This document shows positions 46,889 to 57,561 of a stretch of 64,000 nt of DNA, in pieces. Position 1 is the stretch's first letter, and the number at the start of each line of letters is the position of its first letter. The position numbers and the translations under genes were made by a program. The stretch spans positions 1,178,001 to 1,242,000 of the forward strand of contig NZ_CP049362.1 of assembly GCF_019343455.1 (NCBI RefSeq), read 5' to 3'. Source of the stretch: Alcaligenes ammonioxydans. GTDB lineage: Bacteria; Pseudomonadota; Gammaproteobacteria; Burkholderiales; Burkholderiaceae_B. The notes under the pieces were generated by a model. It ran no database searches. It worked only from the letters and a program-made list of their open reading frames with translations, and was not told where the DNA came from.

Positions 46889-48019
46889 ATGGAGCGAGTT
46901 TTGAAGGTCCTGATCACGGATATACACCACGGTAATGGCGGCGGCCATGTCACCTATATTTTGGGGTTGTTGCGCGGACTGTCGCATCGGTGTGACTTTA
47001 CGCTGGCGGCGCCGACAACGGGTCGTTTATATCGCGAAGCCTCCCAGATCCCGGGGGTCAGGGTGCTGCCGGGCTTTTACACAGCCCGAGTAGGGGCCGC
47101 TTTGTCTGAAATGTGGCGTCTGCGCCATTTTTTGCGGCGCGAGAGCTTTGATATCGTGCATTGCAACGGCAGTACCGATCATCGTCATGTCATGATCGCC
47201 AGCAAGATGCTGCCCAAGCCCCCCGTCATTATCTGGACCAAACACAATACCAATCGCGTTCATAGTCTTGGCAATCGCTTGCGAGCACGCTTTGGAACCG
47301 ATCTGTGTATTGCTGTTAGCGATTATGTGGCACAACAACTGGCCCATTCGGATTATCGACGTTGCACGGTTGAGCGGATTTACCATGGTTTGGACCTGGA
47401 ACACTATCGTCCGGTCAGTCGGCAGGAAAAACAGGCGGCCCGTTTGGCGCTGTTTGGTCCGGGCGTGACAGAGGACTGTCTGGTTCTGGGCTCGGTAGGG
47501 GGAACGGATCTGGAAAAGGGCTGGCTGCTACTGGTGCAGGCCGTGGCCCGTCTGGAGCCCGCGCTGAAACAGCGCGTGCGGATTCTGGTGGCTGGCGATC
47601 CGCCTGCCCCTGCGGTCTGCGAACAGGTACAGGCCTTGGGGTGTGCGCAACAAGTGGTGTTTCCCGGATTGGTCAAAGACGTTCGTTCGGTATTGGCAGC
47701 GTGTGATGTCGGTTTTGTCTTGTCGTATAAAGAGTCGGCATCTTATGCGTGCTACGAGTCGTTGGCATTGGGGCTGCCGGTGCTGATCTCCAACGCGGGC
47801 GGTTTGCCAGAGAGCATAGAGCATCAGCATGAGGGCTGGGTGGTGCCATGTGGTGACGTGGCGGCCATTGAAACTCACGTACGGGACATGTTGTGTCAGA
47901 AATACTGTCTGCATACGGTGGGTAAACGGGCCAGAGTCAGAGCAGAAAAACGGTTTGATGCACAGCGTTTTTCATTAGATACCTATCAGGCCTATCTGAA
48001 AGCGAAAACCGGCAGCTAA
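46889..48019 (+). CDS. Glycosyltransferase family 4 protein
   Basis: The 376-residue enzyme begins MERVLKVLITDIHHGNGGGH. It has a FDIVHCNGSTDHR acceptor segment, LCIAVSDYVAQQL, RIYHGLDLEHYRP, and a C-terminal donor-binding stretch with YKESASYACYESLALGLPVLIS. It is separated from the upstream cluster by 146 nt and ends just before a bidirectional terminator, so it closes the plus-strand surface-glycan group. Substrate unknown. Confidence 0.83.
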   Translation: MERVLKVLITDIHHGNGGGHVTYILGLLRGLSHRCDFTLAAPTTGRLYREASQIPGVRVLPGFYTARVGAALSEMWRLRHFLRRESFDIVHCNGSTDHRHVMIASKMLPKPPVIIWTKHNTNRVHSLGNRLRARFGTDLCIAVSDYVAQQLAHSDYRRCTVERIYHGLDLEHYRPVSRQEKQAARLALFGPGVTEDCLVLGSVGGTDLEKGWLLLVQAVARLEPALKQRVRILVAGDPPAPAVCEQVQALGCAQQVVFPGLVKDVRSVLAACDVGFVLSYKESASYACYESLALGLPVLISNAGGLPESIEHQHEGWVVPCGDVAAIETHVRDMLCQKYCLHTVGKRARVRAEKRFDAQRFSLDTYQAYLKAKTGS

Positions 48020-48034
48020 GCGTCCCTGGTAAAA

Positions 48035-48071
48035 AAAGAGACATTCTGGACTTGAGCCTGAATGTCTCTTT
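48035..48071. terminator. Bidirectional terminator
   Basis: AAAGAGACATTC and GAATGTCTCTTT form a twelve-base-pair stem, with an A run before and T residues after. It lies between the convergent genes ending at 48019 (+) and 48074 (-). Confidence 0.85.
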
Positions 48072-48073
48072 GT

Positions 48074-48340
48074 TTAAGACTTCAAGCCAGGAGCGGTCAG
48101 CGTTTCCAAGGTGCTTAACCAGATCAACGCATCCTGCCGCTTTTCCCCGCACATTTCCCGACTAGCTTGCAAGCCAGAGCAACAGGCCGGCCGCTCTGGC
48201 TGACCAAAAATTCGGCATCGCTGTTGTTCATCAAGCTGGATACAGGGCACACCAGCGGGTTTGCCGTCGGGCATACCGGGGATGGGGCTGGAGATCGAGG
48301 GGGCGATACAGCAGGCCCCGCAGTCGGAACGACAGATCAT
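48074..48340 (-). CDS. YkgJ-family cysteine cluster protein
   Basis: This 88-residue protein belongs to the YkgJ family, which has a conserved cysteine cluster probably binding zinc or an iron-sulfur cluster. It starts [20 protein letters not shown], followed by [17 protein letters not shown] and further cysteines ([13 protein letters not shown]). The ATG at 48340 has GAGG nine bases upstream and shares ATGA with the preceding gene. Function in the family is unknown. It is last in a minus-strand trio. Confidence 0.85.
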   Translation of the reverse strand: MICRSDCGACCIAPSISSPIPGMPDGKPAGVPCIQLDEQQRCRIFGQPERPACCSGLQASREMCGEKRQDALIWLSTLETLTAPGLKS

Positions 48341-49104
48341 GCGGCCCATCCTCGGGACCAGTACACCAGAATTCCAACGTATTCCTTGATGATGGAACGG
48401 CTCGATTGCAAGGCCATCAGACTGGGCTTCCACAGGGAAAAGCCGGGACTGTTCGGTACCGTCAACTGTGGAGCGGCGCCTGCCGCAATCACATTGACCC
48501 CTTGCTTGCGAAAAATGGCCATGGCTCGAGGCATGTGCAGGGCAGAGGTGACCAGCAGAACCCGTCTGGCTTGCTTTTCCTGCAGCAACTGGGCCGTGTA
48601 CTCGCCGTTTTGCTGGGTGGTCAGACTATTGTTTTCCATCAGTGTGGCGGAAGCGGGAACATCCAGATTGATCAGGGTGTTAGCCATGACCTGGGCTTCA
48701 CTCACCCCGCCGTCCAGGGCCGCGCCGGACAGGACGATATAGGGGGCCCGGCCCGCCTTATAGAGTTCTGCAGCCCGCTCTACCCGTGCCGAGGTTCTTT
48801 GCGCCGTCTGTGGCAAAAACCAGTTGCTGCGGTTTTGGGCTGTATGCCCTCCCAACACCACGATGGCATCGGCTTGTTCCACCTGGGCGGCAGGCTGGTA
48901 AGGATACATCTTCTCCAGATAGCCACCGGCATACAGGCTGGTGGCGGGCAAGGACCAGGCGCCTGTCCAGAGTAAGCCGGCCAAGGCCAGCGCAGCGGCA
49001 GTTTTTCGCAGACGCACGATAAACAGCAGGACCGCCACTAGCAGCAGAGCGGCAAACAAATTCAGTGGAATGACCAGGCTGGTCAGAATGCTCGATAGGC
49101 TCAT
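48337..49104 (-). CDS. YdcF-family (DUF218) membrane protein
   Basis: The 255-residue protein has two N-terminal hydrophobic helices, then a DUF218/YdcF domain with [38 protein letters not shown] and [17 protein letters not shown]. The family includes ElyC and SanA, linked to envelope carbon-lipid metabolism and antibiotic resistance. It overlaps both neighbours by four bases, suggesting that it works with the GT9 enzyme on envelope assembly. Confidence 0.83.
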   Translation of the reverse strand: MSLSSILTSLVIPLNLFAALLLVAVLLFIVRLRKTAAALALAGLLWTGAWSLPATSLYAGGYLEKMYPYQPAAQVEQADAIVVLGGHTAQNRSNWFLPQTAQRTSARVERAAELYKAGRAPYIVLSGAALDGGVSEAQVMANTLINLDVPASATLMENNSLTTQQNGEYTAQLLQEKQARRVLLVTSALHMPRAMAIFRKQGVNVIAAGAAPQLTVPNSPGFSLWKPSLMALQSSRSIIKEYVGILVYWSRGWAA

Positions 49105-50063
49105 GGATGTTCCCGCTTGGACTCCAGGACATGTACCACCTCGTCCAACGTCGGCCATTGACCATCCCTACCCAGGCAGATCGCCCGTGGAGACCAGGGG
49201 CCGGTATCTTCGGGGTTGGTGACGCCACAGAGGGTCAGTTGCTGGGCCTTGATGGCGGCGGCGACGTGAGACACGCCGGAGTCATTGCAAATAACCCACT
49301 GCGCCTGCTGGCAAAGTCGTGCAAACGCGCCCAGGGGCAAAGGCGGCAAACAGCGTGCGCTAGGCGCATTTTGCAGGGCGGCCTCATACTCGTTGGGCGG
49401 GGGGCACATAATGACGGTTTTGCCTTGGGCTTGCAGATGGCGGGTCAGTTGGTCGAAATAAGGCCAGACTTTGACACGGCCTTTATGCAGTCCCGTTGCC
49501 GTCGGGGCGATCAGAATATAGTCACCGGGGCGCAGGGCGGCTTGGCGCAGACTGTTGTCGCCTTCTTGCCGTTGCAGGGGGCTGAGCGTCAAGTCCAGGG
49601 TGGCTGGGGCTTGTTCAGGAACCGGGCCTAGATGCCACAGTGCCAAAGCCTGCTGAACAATATAGAACCAGGATTGCACTGCATGCAACTGCTTTTGCGG
49701 TTTATTGATCGGCCAACGTAATAAAAGGCTACGACCATCGTCCCGGTAGCCGCAGGCTGGCAGGCCGGCCAGTTTGAAACTGAGAGCGCTGCTTAGCGAG
49801 TCGGGCAGCAGCAGGCCGTACGCATTGTGATGGCCATGCTGGCGGCGATAGCGACGTATGGCTTTGGCGTCCTGATGCCAGTGGCTGGTCATGGGAATGA
49901 AACCGTGCAAGGGGTAAGCCGAAAGCAGTTCGCGGGCCCAGGGACGGGCGCACACGACAACCGGCAAACCGGTATCCAGCAGAGCCTGTAGACACGGCAG
50001 GCTCATGCATACATCGCCTAGCCAATTAGGCAATCGCAGGTAAAGGGCAGAGGGATCAGACAT
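49101..50063 (-). CDS. Glycosyltransferase family 9 protein (heptosyltransferase-like)
   Basis: The 320-residue protein has the family pattern: LYLRLPNWLGDVCMSLPCLQ at the start and CNDSGVSHVAAAIKAQQLTL near the end, with NPEDTGPWSPR. It resembles WaaF (heptosyltransferase II) in order and length, but sequence reading cannot separate WaaF from WaaC/WaaQ-type enzymes. It heads a three-gene minus-strand unit and is divergent from msbA (90 nt apart), which places lipopolysaccharide core synthesis and lipid A export side by side. Confidence 0.83.
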   Translation of the reverse strand: MSDPSALYLRLPNWLGDVCMSLPCLQALLDTGLPVVVCARPWARELLSAYPLHGFIPMTSHWHQDAKAIRRYRRQHGHHNAYGLLLPDSLSSALSFKLAGLPACGYRDDGRSLLLRWPINKPQKQLHAVQSWFYIVQQALALWHLGPVPEQAPATLDLTLSPLQRQEGDNSLRQAALRPGDYILIAPTATGLHKGRVKVWPYFDQLTRHLQAQGKTVIMCPPPNEYEAALQNAPSARCLPPLPLGAFARLCQQAQWVICNDSGVSHVAAAIKAQQLTLCGVTNPEDTGPWSPRAICLGRDGQWPTLDEVVHVLESKREHP

Positions 50064-50153
50064 GAACAGGACAACGAGACAGAGCGTACAAGAGCCGGGA
50101 CGCTCGATTCAGGCAATGAGCGTTAGAATAAACACAATTAGATAGTATATAGG

Positions 50154-51953
50154 GTGTCCTCGTTGTCCAACGCCATACAATCCAAAATCAAGCCTGCTGG
50201 GCACGATCCCGTCAAATCCGATCTCTGGAAGCGCATTTACAGCCGTTTGCTTCCGTATTGGAAGGTTGTTGTGGTCGCGCTGATCTTGGTCAGCATTTCC
50301 TCGGCCACCCAGCCGGTCCTGGCGGTCATTATGAAGCCTTTGCTGGACGGGGGCTTTACCGGCGCCAATCCCGACTATATGTGGACCATCCCCTTGTCGG
50401 TGATCGGGTTGATGTTTGTACGGGGAATCACCACCTACGGCAGCTCTTATTTGTTTGCCTGGATCGCCAACAAAATGTTGCTGACGTTACGGGCAGACAT
50501 GTTCTCGCGCCTGCTGGGATTGTCCGATTCGGAGTTCAAACAAGGCGACACGGGTCGCTTGCTGAACCGTTTCACGATTGATGCGGGCACCATGACAGGG
50601 GTGGCCACAGAAGTGGTCACGGTTGTGGTGCGTGAAACCCTGACGGTCATCGCCTTGCTGGGCGTGCTGCTTTACATGTCGTGGCAACTGACCGTCATCG
50701 TGTTTCTGGTCATGCCTGCCTCGGTCTTCGTGGCCAAAATGGTGTCGCGCCGACTGCGACGCATCAACCGCGATACCGTCAACATGAATGCCGAATTGAC
50801 CCGGGTCGTCAGCGAAGCCATTGATGCCCAGCGCGTCATTAAGCTGTTTGATGGTTATGAGCGTGAAAACACCCGTTTCAGGTATGTGAACGCCCGCTTG
50901 CGTCGTTTTGCCATGCGTGCAGCCTCGGCTGATGCCGCCTTGTCGCCCATTACTCAGTTGTTTGTGTCCATTGCAGTGGCCGGGGTCATTTTTGTAGCCC
51001 TGTATCAGGCCAATACCGGCACATTGACCATAGGCAGCTTTGCGGCATTCATGGCTGCTCTGGGGCAGATTTTTGACCCGATCAAGCGCCTGACCAATAT
51101 CACGGGCACCATGCAACGCATGTTGGTGGCCGCAGAAAGCGTGTTCAAGCTGGTCGATCAGGAGCCAGAGCCGGACACGGGCACCCGCGAACTCAAGCAG
51201 CCTGTGTACGGCCATATTGAATTCGATGCCGTGTCGCATCGTTTCCCCAATTCCCATCGCAACACCTTGTCAGAGGTCAGCTTTGCCGTCCAGCCGGGAC
51301 AGACCATTGCGCTGGTGGGGCGCTCGGGCAGTGGGAAGACGACACTGGCCAATATGGTCCCACGCTTTCTGCTTCCGACTAGCGGACAAGTTCGAATCGA
51401 TGGTATTGCGTCGGAAGAGCTGACCTTGCGCAGCTTGCGTAGCCACATTTCTCTGGTCAGCCAGGATGTCGTGCTGTTTGAGGCGACGATTGGCCAGAAC
51501 GTGGCGTACGGCGCCGGCGTCGATGCCGATGTTTCTGTACAGCGTATCTGGGAAGCGCTGGAAGCGGCTAATTTGCGTGAGTTCGTGGAAAGTCTGCCGC
51601 AGGGGCTCGATACGATGGTGGGCGAAAATGCCAACTCCTTGTCTGGCGGTCAGCGCCAGCGTCTGGCTATTGCTCGTGCCCTGATCAAAAATGCGCCGAT
51701 CCTGATTCTGGATGAGGCCACCTCGGCGCTGGATAATGAGTCCGAACGCCAGGTTCAGATGTCGCTTGAGACCCTGATGAAGGGGCGCAGCACCTTGGTG
51801 ATCGCGCATCGCTTGTCCACGGTTCAAAATGCCGATCAAATTCTGGTGCTGGATGAGGGGCGGATTATTGAGCAGGGTCGTCACGATGAACTGTTGGCCC
51901 GCAACGGTGTATACGCCGGTTTTTACCAAATGCAATTTCAGTTCAACGAGTAA
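50154..51953 (+). CDS. msbA: Lipid A export ATP-binding/permease protein MsbA
   Basis: MsbA flips lipid A-core across the inner membrane. The 599-residue protein is an ABC half-transporter with a six-helix membrane domain (about residues 35-330) and a C-terminal ATPase: Walker A GRSGSGKTT from residue 389, signature LSGGQRQRLAIARAL, Walker B ILILDEATSALD and the H-loop IAHRL. It begins with a GTG at 50154; a TTG at 50163 with AGGG eight bases upstream is also possible. The closest relative by these features is the lipid A flippase. Confidence 0.92.
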   Translation: MSSLSNAIQSKIKPAGHDPVKSDLWKRIYSRLLPYWKVVVVALILVSISSATQPVLAVIMKPLLDGGFTGANPDYMWTIPLSVIGLMFVRGITTYGSSYLFAWIANKMLLTLRADMFSRLLGLSDSEFKQGDTGRLLNRFTIDAGTMTGVATEVVTVVVRETLTVIALLGVLLYMSWQLTVIVFLVMPASVFVAKMVSRRLRRINRDTVNMNAELTRVVSEAIDAQRVIKLFDGYERENTRFRYVNARLRRFAMRAASADAALSPITQLFVSIAVAGVIFVALYQANTGTLTIGSFAAFMAALGQIFDPIKRLTNITGTMQRMLVAAESVFKLVDQEPEPDTGTRELKQPVYGHIEFDAVSHRFPNSHRNTLSEVSFAVQPGQTIALVGRSGSGKTTLANMVPRFLLPTSGQVRIDGIASEELTLRSLRSHISLVSQDVVLFEATIGQNVAYGAGVDADVSVQRIWEALEAANLREFVESLPQGLDTMVGENANSLSGGQRQRLAIARALIKNAPILILDEATSALDNESERQVQMSLETLMKGRSTLVIAHRLSTVQNADQILVLDEGRIIEQGRHDELLARNGVYAGFYQMQFQFNE

Positions 51954-51983
51954 GCAGCCGGGGGCTGCACCATAAGGAACATC

Positions 51984-52442
51984 ATGAAGAAAATCATTCT
52001 TGCGCTGGCTGGTTTGGCTGTGTTGGCAGGGTGCGCCAAGCAGAATGCAGAATTGCGGGAGCAGGATTTGCGTCGCTCCAGCTATTTCAAGACCGAGCGG
52101 CGCATCAATATGGATTTTGTAGCCATTCAGCGCGCCTTGTTCAAACATCAGGCAGAGTGCGGTAAAGCGGCCGTATTCAAGATGGACGAGCGTCAAGCCA
52201 GCTATGGGACCTTGCGTTACGAACTGGAGCCGGGGGCGGGTTGGGAAAAAAGTATTCTGGTGGACCTGACCCTGATGCAAAAAGGCTGGGTAGATGCCAA
52301 GGTTTATAGCTACTCGGGCAACGTCAAAAAGGAAATCAATGAAATATTTACCTCTTTGCGTGCTCCCGGCGTATGTAACCCCGAGGATGCGCCTAAAGAG
52401 GTGGTGCCCGAGGATGACTTTGTGCCCGTTACGCCGCTTTAA
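51984..52442 (+). CDS. Small predicted lipoprotein, unrecognised
   Basis: The 152-residue protein has a lipoprotein signal MKKIILALAGLAVLAGC, with the lipobox LAGC and lipidated Cys17. The rest is soluble and mixed in charge, with no motif I recognise, and contains two further cysteines. The C-terminus is acidic and proline-rich. It lies 30 nt after msbA with AAGGAAC before the ATG, so it is probably co-transcribed. A role in the envelope is inference from the context. Confidence 0.72.
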   Translation: MKKIILALAGLAVLAGCAKQNAELREQDLRRSSYFKTERRINMDFVAIQRALFKHQAECGKAAVFKMDERQASYGTLRYELEPGAGWEKSILVDLTLMQKGWVDAKVYSYSGNVKKEINEIFTSLRAPGVCNPEDAPKEVVPEDDFVPVTPL

Positions 52443-52532
52443 GCATCACGGTTTTCTGGGCGTGAAGAGCACCGCGTCCGGCTCTGCTCAGACGCCACGC
52501 AGATGACAGGTAACCCCCCTGAGTCACACTTG

Positions 52533-52551
52533 ACCCGCCTTTTTGGCGGGT
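52533..52551. other. Hairpin between convergent genes
   Basis: ACCCGCC and GGCGGGT form a seven-base-pair stem around TTTTT. T tracts are weak on both sides, so it could be a partial terminator for the lipoprotein gene. The surrounding 268-nt gap before rng shows no gene. Confidence 0.4.
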
Positions 52552-52710
52552 TGATCGTTTCTGCAAGGGCTTTTCTTGACAAGGGTGAACCCGTGTTTTG
52601 TCCCGGAGCCCAAGACCGAGTCCCCGCCTGCTCAAGTTCTGGCGTGTGGGGCAGGGCGAGCCAGAGCGTTGCCCACAGTGTCCGCGCTGCTCGTCCCGGG
52701 CACCGTGGAT

Positions 52711-54174
52711 TTACAGCAAAATAATGTCGTACTGTTCCTGGGAGTAATGGGGGTCTACCTCCAAAGAAATAGGCTTGCCAATAAAGTCTCCCGCCACCGC
52801 CAGATGCTGGCTTTCTTCTTCCAGAAACAGATCCACCACTTCCTGCGATGCCAGGATGCGGAACTCTTTGGGATTGAACTGCTTGGCCTCGCGCAGCACC
52901 TCACGCAAAATTTCATAGCAGACGGTGCGAGCCGTCCGTACTGAGCCGCGCGACTGGCAGGTTGGGCAGGGCTCGCAAAGTTGATGTGCCAGAGAGTCGC
53001 GCGTGCGTTTGCGCGTCATTTCCACTAAGCCTAACTGACTAAAACCGTTAATCGTCACACGCGTGCGGTCTTTGGCCAGTGCTTTTTGCAGCTCCTGCAA
53101 TACCGACTCCCGGTGAGCGGGGTCGTCCATGTCAATGAAATCCAAAATAATGATGCCGCCAAGATTGCGCAAGCGCAGCTGGCGAGCCAGGGCAATGGCC
53201 GCTTCCAGATTGGTCTTGAAAATGGTGTCGTCAAAGTTGCGCCCGCCCACAAAGCCGCCGGTATTCACATCTACGGTTGTCAGGGCTTCGGTCTGATCGA
53301 TAATCAAATAACCGCCAGATTTCAAATCCACCCGGCGCGACAAGGCGCGGTTGATTTCCTCATCGACGTGGGCCGTGTCAAACAAGGCGCGGCTGCCTTT
53401 GTGATGGCTGATGCGCTCCAGTACGGACGGCGTGTAAATCTGGGCCCATTCCTTCATTTCTTGTACAACCGTACGCGAATCCACGATGATGGATTGAGTG
53501 TTGGGGGTGACCATATCGCGCAACACACGTTGCGCCAGGCTCAGGTCTGTATATAACACCGAGGGGGCGCCTTGTTCGCGGATGCGTTGCTGAATGCGCG
53601 TCCAGAGTGTACGCAGATACTGTTGGTCGGCGCTGATTTCTTCGTCTGTGGCACATTCAGCCTGAGTGCGGACGATAAACCCCCCCTTTTCATCCTTGGG
53701 CATCAGACGGCTGACACGTTCTCGCAGCTCGATTCGGTCCGCATCCGAGCCAATGCGTTGTGATACCCCGATATGAGGGTCAAAAGGCAGATACACCAAC
53801 ATGCGACCTGCGATGCTGATTTGCGTGGAAACACGGGCACCTTTGGTGCCCAAGGGGTCTTTGATGACCTGTACTAAGAGTGACTGGCCTTCGAACAGGA
53901 GCTTTTCAATGGGTGTAGTCGCACTACCTTGATTGCGTTCGGTACGGTTCTGGCGCAAGTCCGCAACATGGATAAATGCCGCGCGCTCTAGGCCAATATC
54001 AATAAAGGCACTTTGCATGCCGGGCAGAACCCGCGCCACCTTTCCTAGATAGACGTTCCCTACATAGCCGCGTTGGATGCTGCGCTCGATATGAATTTCC
54101 TGGACAGCACCTTGCTCGACCAGGGCAACACGGGTTTCGAAAGGAGTTACGTTAATCAGGATGTCTTCATGCAT
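52711..54174 (-). CDS. rng: Ribonuclease G
   Basis: RNase G cuts 16S rRNA precursors at the 5' end and degrades some mRNAs. The 487-residue protein has an S1 RNA-binding domain at about residues 35-130 (VGNVYLGKVARVLPGMQSAF) and the RNase E/G catalytic domain. Catalytic Asp302 lies in TVDVNTGGFVG and Asp345 in IIILDFIDMDD; a zinc-link CPTC is near residue 403. The long C-terminal tail of RNase E is absent, so it is Rng. It lies next to an rRNA operon, one of its classes of substrate. Confidence 0.95.
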   Translation of the reverse strand: MHEDILINVTPFETRVALVEQGAVQEIHIERSIQRGYVGNVYLGKVARVLPGMQSAFIDIGLERAAFIHVADLRQNRTERNQGSATTPIEKLLFEGQSLLVQVIKDPLGTKGARVSTQISIAGRMLVYLPFDPHIGVSQRIGSDADRIELRERVSRLMPKDEKGGFIVRTQAECATDEEISADQQYLRTLWTRIQQRIREQGAPSVLYTDLSLAQRVLRDMVTPNTQSIIVDSRTVVQEMKEWAQIYTPSVLERISHHKGSRALFDTAHVDEEINRALSRRVDLKSGGYLIIDQTEALTTVDVNTGGFVGGRNFDDTIFKTNLEAAIALARQLRLRNLGGIIILDFIDMDDPAHRESVLQELQKALAKDRTRVTINGFSQLGLVEMTRKRTRDSLAHQLCEPCPTCQSRGSVRTARTVCYEILREVLREAKQFNPKEFRILASQEVVDLFLEEESQHLAVAGDFIGKPISLEVDPHYSQEQYDIILL

Positions 54175-54344
54175 GGTTAGTTTCGCTAAAGGAATATCTG
54201 TTCCGGGCTAGTGTAGGGCCAAGTCAGTGAGGCTGCTATGCCTTTATGACTATATAGAGTGTTTAGGGATGATGAATGCCTCGCTTGCCTTTGTTCTGGG
54301 GGCTGCTTGTGGGCGCTTGTGGTTCAAGCCGCTCTATATAGGAC

Positions 54345-54574
54345 GCCGCTCGGGGGCCCGGGACAGGGGGGGCGGACTACTTGCCGGTGCCCCGCGCCTG
54401 TCCCCTTGTCCGAGCCACCATCGGGGCGCAGTCTGAACTCGCCTAGTGATTGGTCCCCCGGACCAAGCACAAACCTTGGGCTCAAACAGCAGACTGCTTG
54501 CATCCCCGATGGTGACTACACCTGCGGTAAGTCGTCTGACTCGCCCCAACCCCTGTCCCGGGGCCCCGAGCGGC
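54345..54574. repeat. Large imperfect inverted repeat (possible giant hairpin)
   Basis: The outer arms 54345-54369 and 54550-54574 are complementary at 24 of 25 bases. Inside, CACCATCGGGG (54416-54426) pairs with 54504-54514, GCAGTCTG (54428-54435) with 54490-54497, and TTGGTCC with GGACCAA around a CCC centre at 54457-54459. Unpaired stretches separate them. It could be a non-autonomous mobile element, a structured RNA or an rrn-proximal element. Not identified. Confidence 0.75.
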
Positions 54575-54716
54575 TGATAGCACTGCATAATGCTTGATCT
54601 GGGTGGCTACTCAAACACCTCCTATCTATATAGAGACACTCTTGATTTGGGGCGAGGACCTGATGATGTGTGTTCTCCGTCGCCATCTGGTTTGTCAACC
54701 AACCCACAGGACGGTC

Positions 54717-54776
<60 letters not shown>

Positions 54777-54960
54777 AGCCCATCGACTGGCGACTGTTTT
54801 TTGGCGCGTGTTTTTCCCTCTTATCTATATAGTGGGGTGAACAGGCAGAGGACGGAGGGAGGTTTTTGCGATTCTTGTGTGCAGAAAACAGTGCTTAGCT
54901 CGTGTTTTGCTCTATAGATCGCTGAGTCCTCCTGCCAGCAGGCAAAAACCGGAACTTAAT

Positions 54961-54976
54961 CTAAAAATATTTTTAG
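54961..54976. other. Perfect 16-base AT-rich palindrome
   Basis: CTAAAAATATTTTTAG is a perfect dyad, about 800 bp upstream of 16S. It could be a nucleoid-protein or regulator site; no function is known. Confidence 0.5.
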
Positions 54977-55060
54977 GGTGATTCTTCATAGTTATCAATT
55001 AACTACCTCGTTTTGCAGGGTTTGCTCTCTTCAAATATCCAGAAAAATGCCAAAGAAAGC

Positions 55061-55090
55061 TTGCAAAGCCAAATTTCATCGTGCTATAGT
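55061..55090 (+). promoter_or_regulatory. Candidate distal rrn promoter
   Basis: TTGCAA (55061-55066) and TATAGT (55085-55090) have an 18-bp spacer, and TG at 55082-55083 forms an extended -10. A nested hairpin follows at 55101-55138. Confidence 0.4.
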
Positions 55091-55234
55091 TCTTTTCTCG
55101 CTGCGGCACACACAGGGTTTTCCCTCAAAGCGCCGCAGAGAGCAGTTAGACAAGATTCACCGCCTTGGCCAAGAGGCCCGCACCGAAACTTGCATGACTG
55201 AGTCAGGTAACTGACACGGTGTAAAACCCGGAGC

Positions 55235-55263
55235 TTGACAAATCAGAAAATTCTGTGTTAAAG
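55235..55263 (+). promoter_or_regulatory. Candidate rrn promoter (upstream of the main one)
   Basis: TTGACA (55235-55240) is spaced by 17 bp from TTAAAG (55258-55263). The -35 is perfect and the -10 is moderate. Confidence 0.5.
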
Positions 55264-55461
55264 TTCTAGGTTCTGCTCCAGAGAACGCAACGTTAAGTTT
55301 TTAGCTGGTTGTAAACAGCGCTGAAAATTTACCCTTGTTTGTGAAGTTGAATGGTTGGCCTCACGGTTGATTGTTCGCCAGGCAGTTCGGAACGAAAGTT
55401 CTGGTTTAAGCGGGACGAGTTGGACGGTTTTAAAACTTTCTAACTTCTTCAAAAAAAACGC

Positions 55462-55490
55462 TTGACACACTGCCTGATCTGCTTCATAAT
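55462..55490 (+). promoter_or_regulatory. Main rrn promoter
   Basis: TTGACA (55462-55467) and CATAAT (55485-55490) have a 17-bp spacer. An A-rich stretch just upstream (55451-55458) fits an UP element. It lies about 280 bp before the 16S gene. Confidence 0.75.
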
Positions 55491-55581
55491 CTCGTTTCTC
55501 TGCTGCTAACACAGCAAGGCACGAAGCGCCAAGCGCGACGAGCCAGCCGGGTTAGTCAGTGGAACGACAGGTAACTGTCAC

Positions 55582-55593
55582 TGCTCTTTAACA
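55582..55593 (+). promoter_or_regulatory. boxA antitermination site in the rrn leader
   Basis: TGCTCTTTAACA is the canonical boxA recognised by the Nus factors that prevent premature termination of rRNA transcripts. A second copy is at 57705. Confidence 0.85.
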
Positions 55594-55595
55594 AT

Positions 55596-55620
55596 TAACA
55601 GCCGATAAGTGTGGGCGCTT
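55596..55620 (+). other. 5' arm of the 16S processing stem
   Basis: These 25 bases are complementary, with two G-U or mismatch positions, to 57329-57353 after the 16S gene. The stem would be the RNase III processing stalk of the 16S precursor. Confidence 0.75.
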
Positions 55621-55767
55621 GGAATGAGCGAGTCGAACCCTTCGGGGATCGCCACAAGTTTGTATCAAGTGCTCACAAACGAAAGATGAAGAATTACCTT
55701 GTGTAACTCTGAATTTTTCTTTGAGACACAATCGGTCTCGTCGCAAGACGGGACAACCACAGAGATT

Positions 55768-57305
<1,538 letters not shown>

Positions 57306-57397
57306 AGAGCGAATGGCTCGCAAAGCGAAAGCGTCCACACTTATTGGCTGTTAGTTTATGTCATGACCATTGAAGGTATCGCCCACTGGTGATAGAT

Positions 57398-57474
57398 GGG
57401 TCAGTAGCTCAGTCGGTTAGAGCACCGTCTTGATAAGGCGGGGGTCGTTGGTTCGATTCCAACTTGACCCACCA
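57398..57474 (+). tRNA. tRNA-Ile (GAT anticodon)
   Basis: The 77-nt gene has the acceptor GGGTCAG, a D-arm TAGCTCAGTCGGTTAGAGC, an anticodon loop TTGATAA with GAT at 57432-57434, a T-arm GGTTCGATTCC and an encoded CCA. It is in the 16S-23S spacer, its usual position. Confidence 0.97.
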
Positions 57475-57485
57475 ACGATTACCTC

Positions 57486-57561
57486 GGGGGATTAGCTCAG
57501 CTGGGAGAGCACCTGCTTTGCAAGCAGGGGGTCGTCGGTTCGATCCCGTCATCCTCCACCA
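57486..57561 (+). tRNA. tRNA-Ala (TGC anticodon)
   Basis: The 76-nt gene has acceptor stem GGGGGAT/ATCCTCC, anticodon loop TTTGCAA with TGC at 57519-57521, T-arm GGTTCGATCCC and encoded CCA. It follows tRNA-Ile by 11 nt in the spacer. Confidence 0.97.

Noticed and set aside
54978..55214. A 78-residue plus-strand frame in the rrn leader
   Set aside because: It overlaps a promoter candidate and a hairpin, lacks a convincing ribosome-binding site and resembles nothing known.
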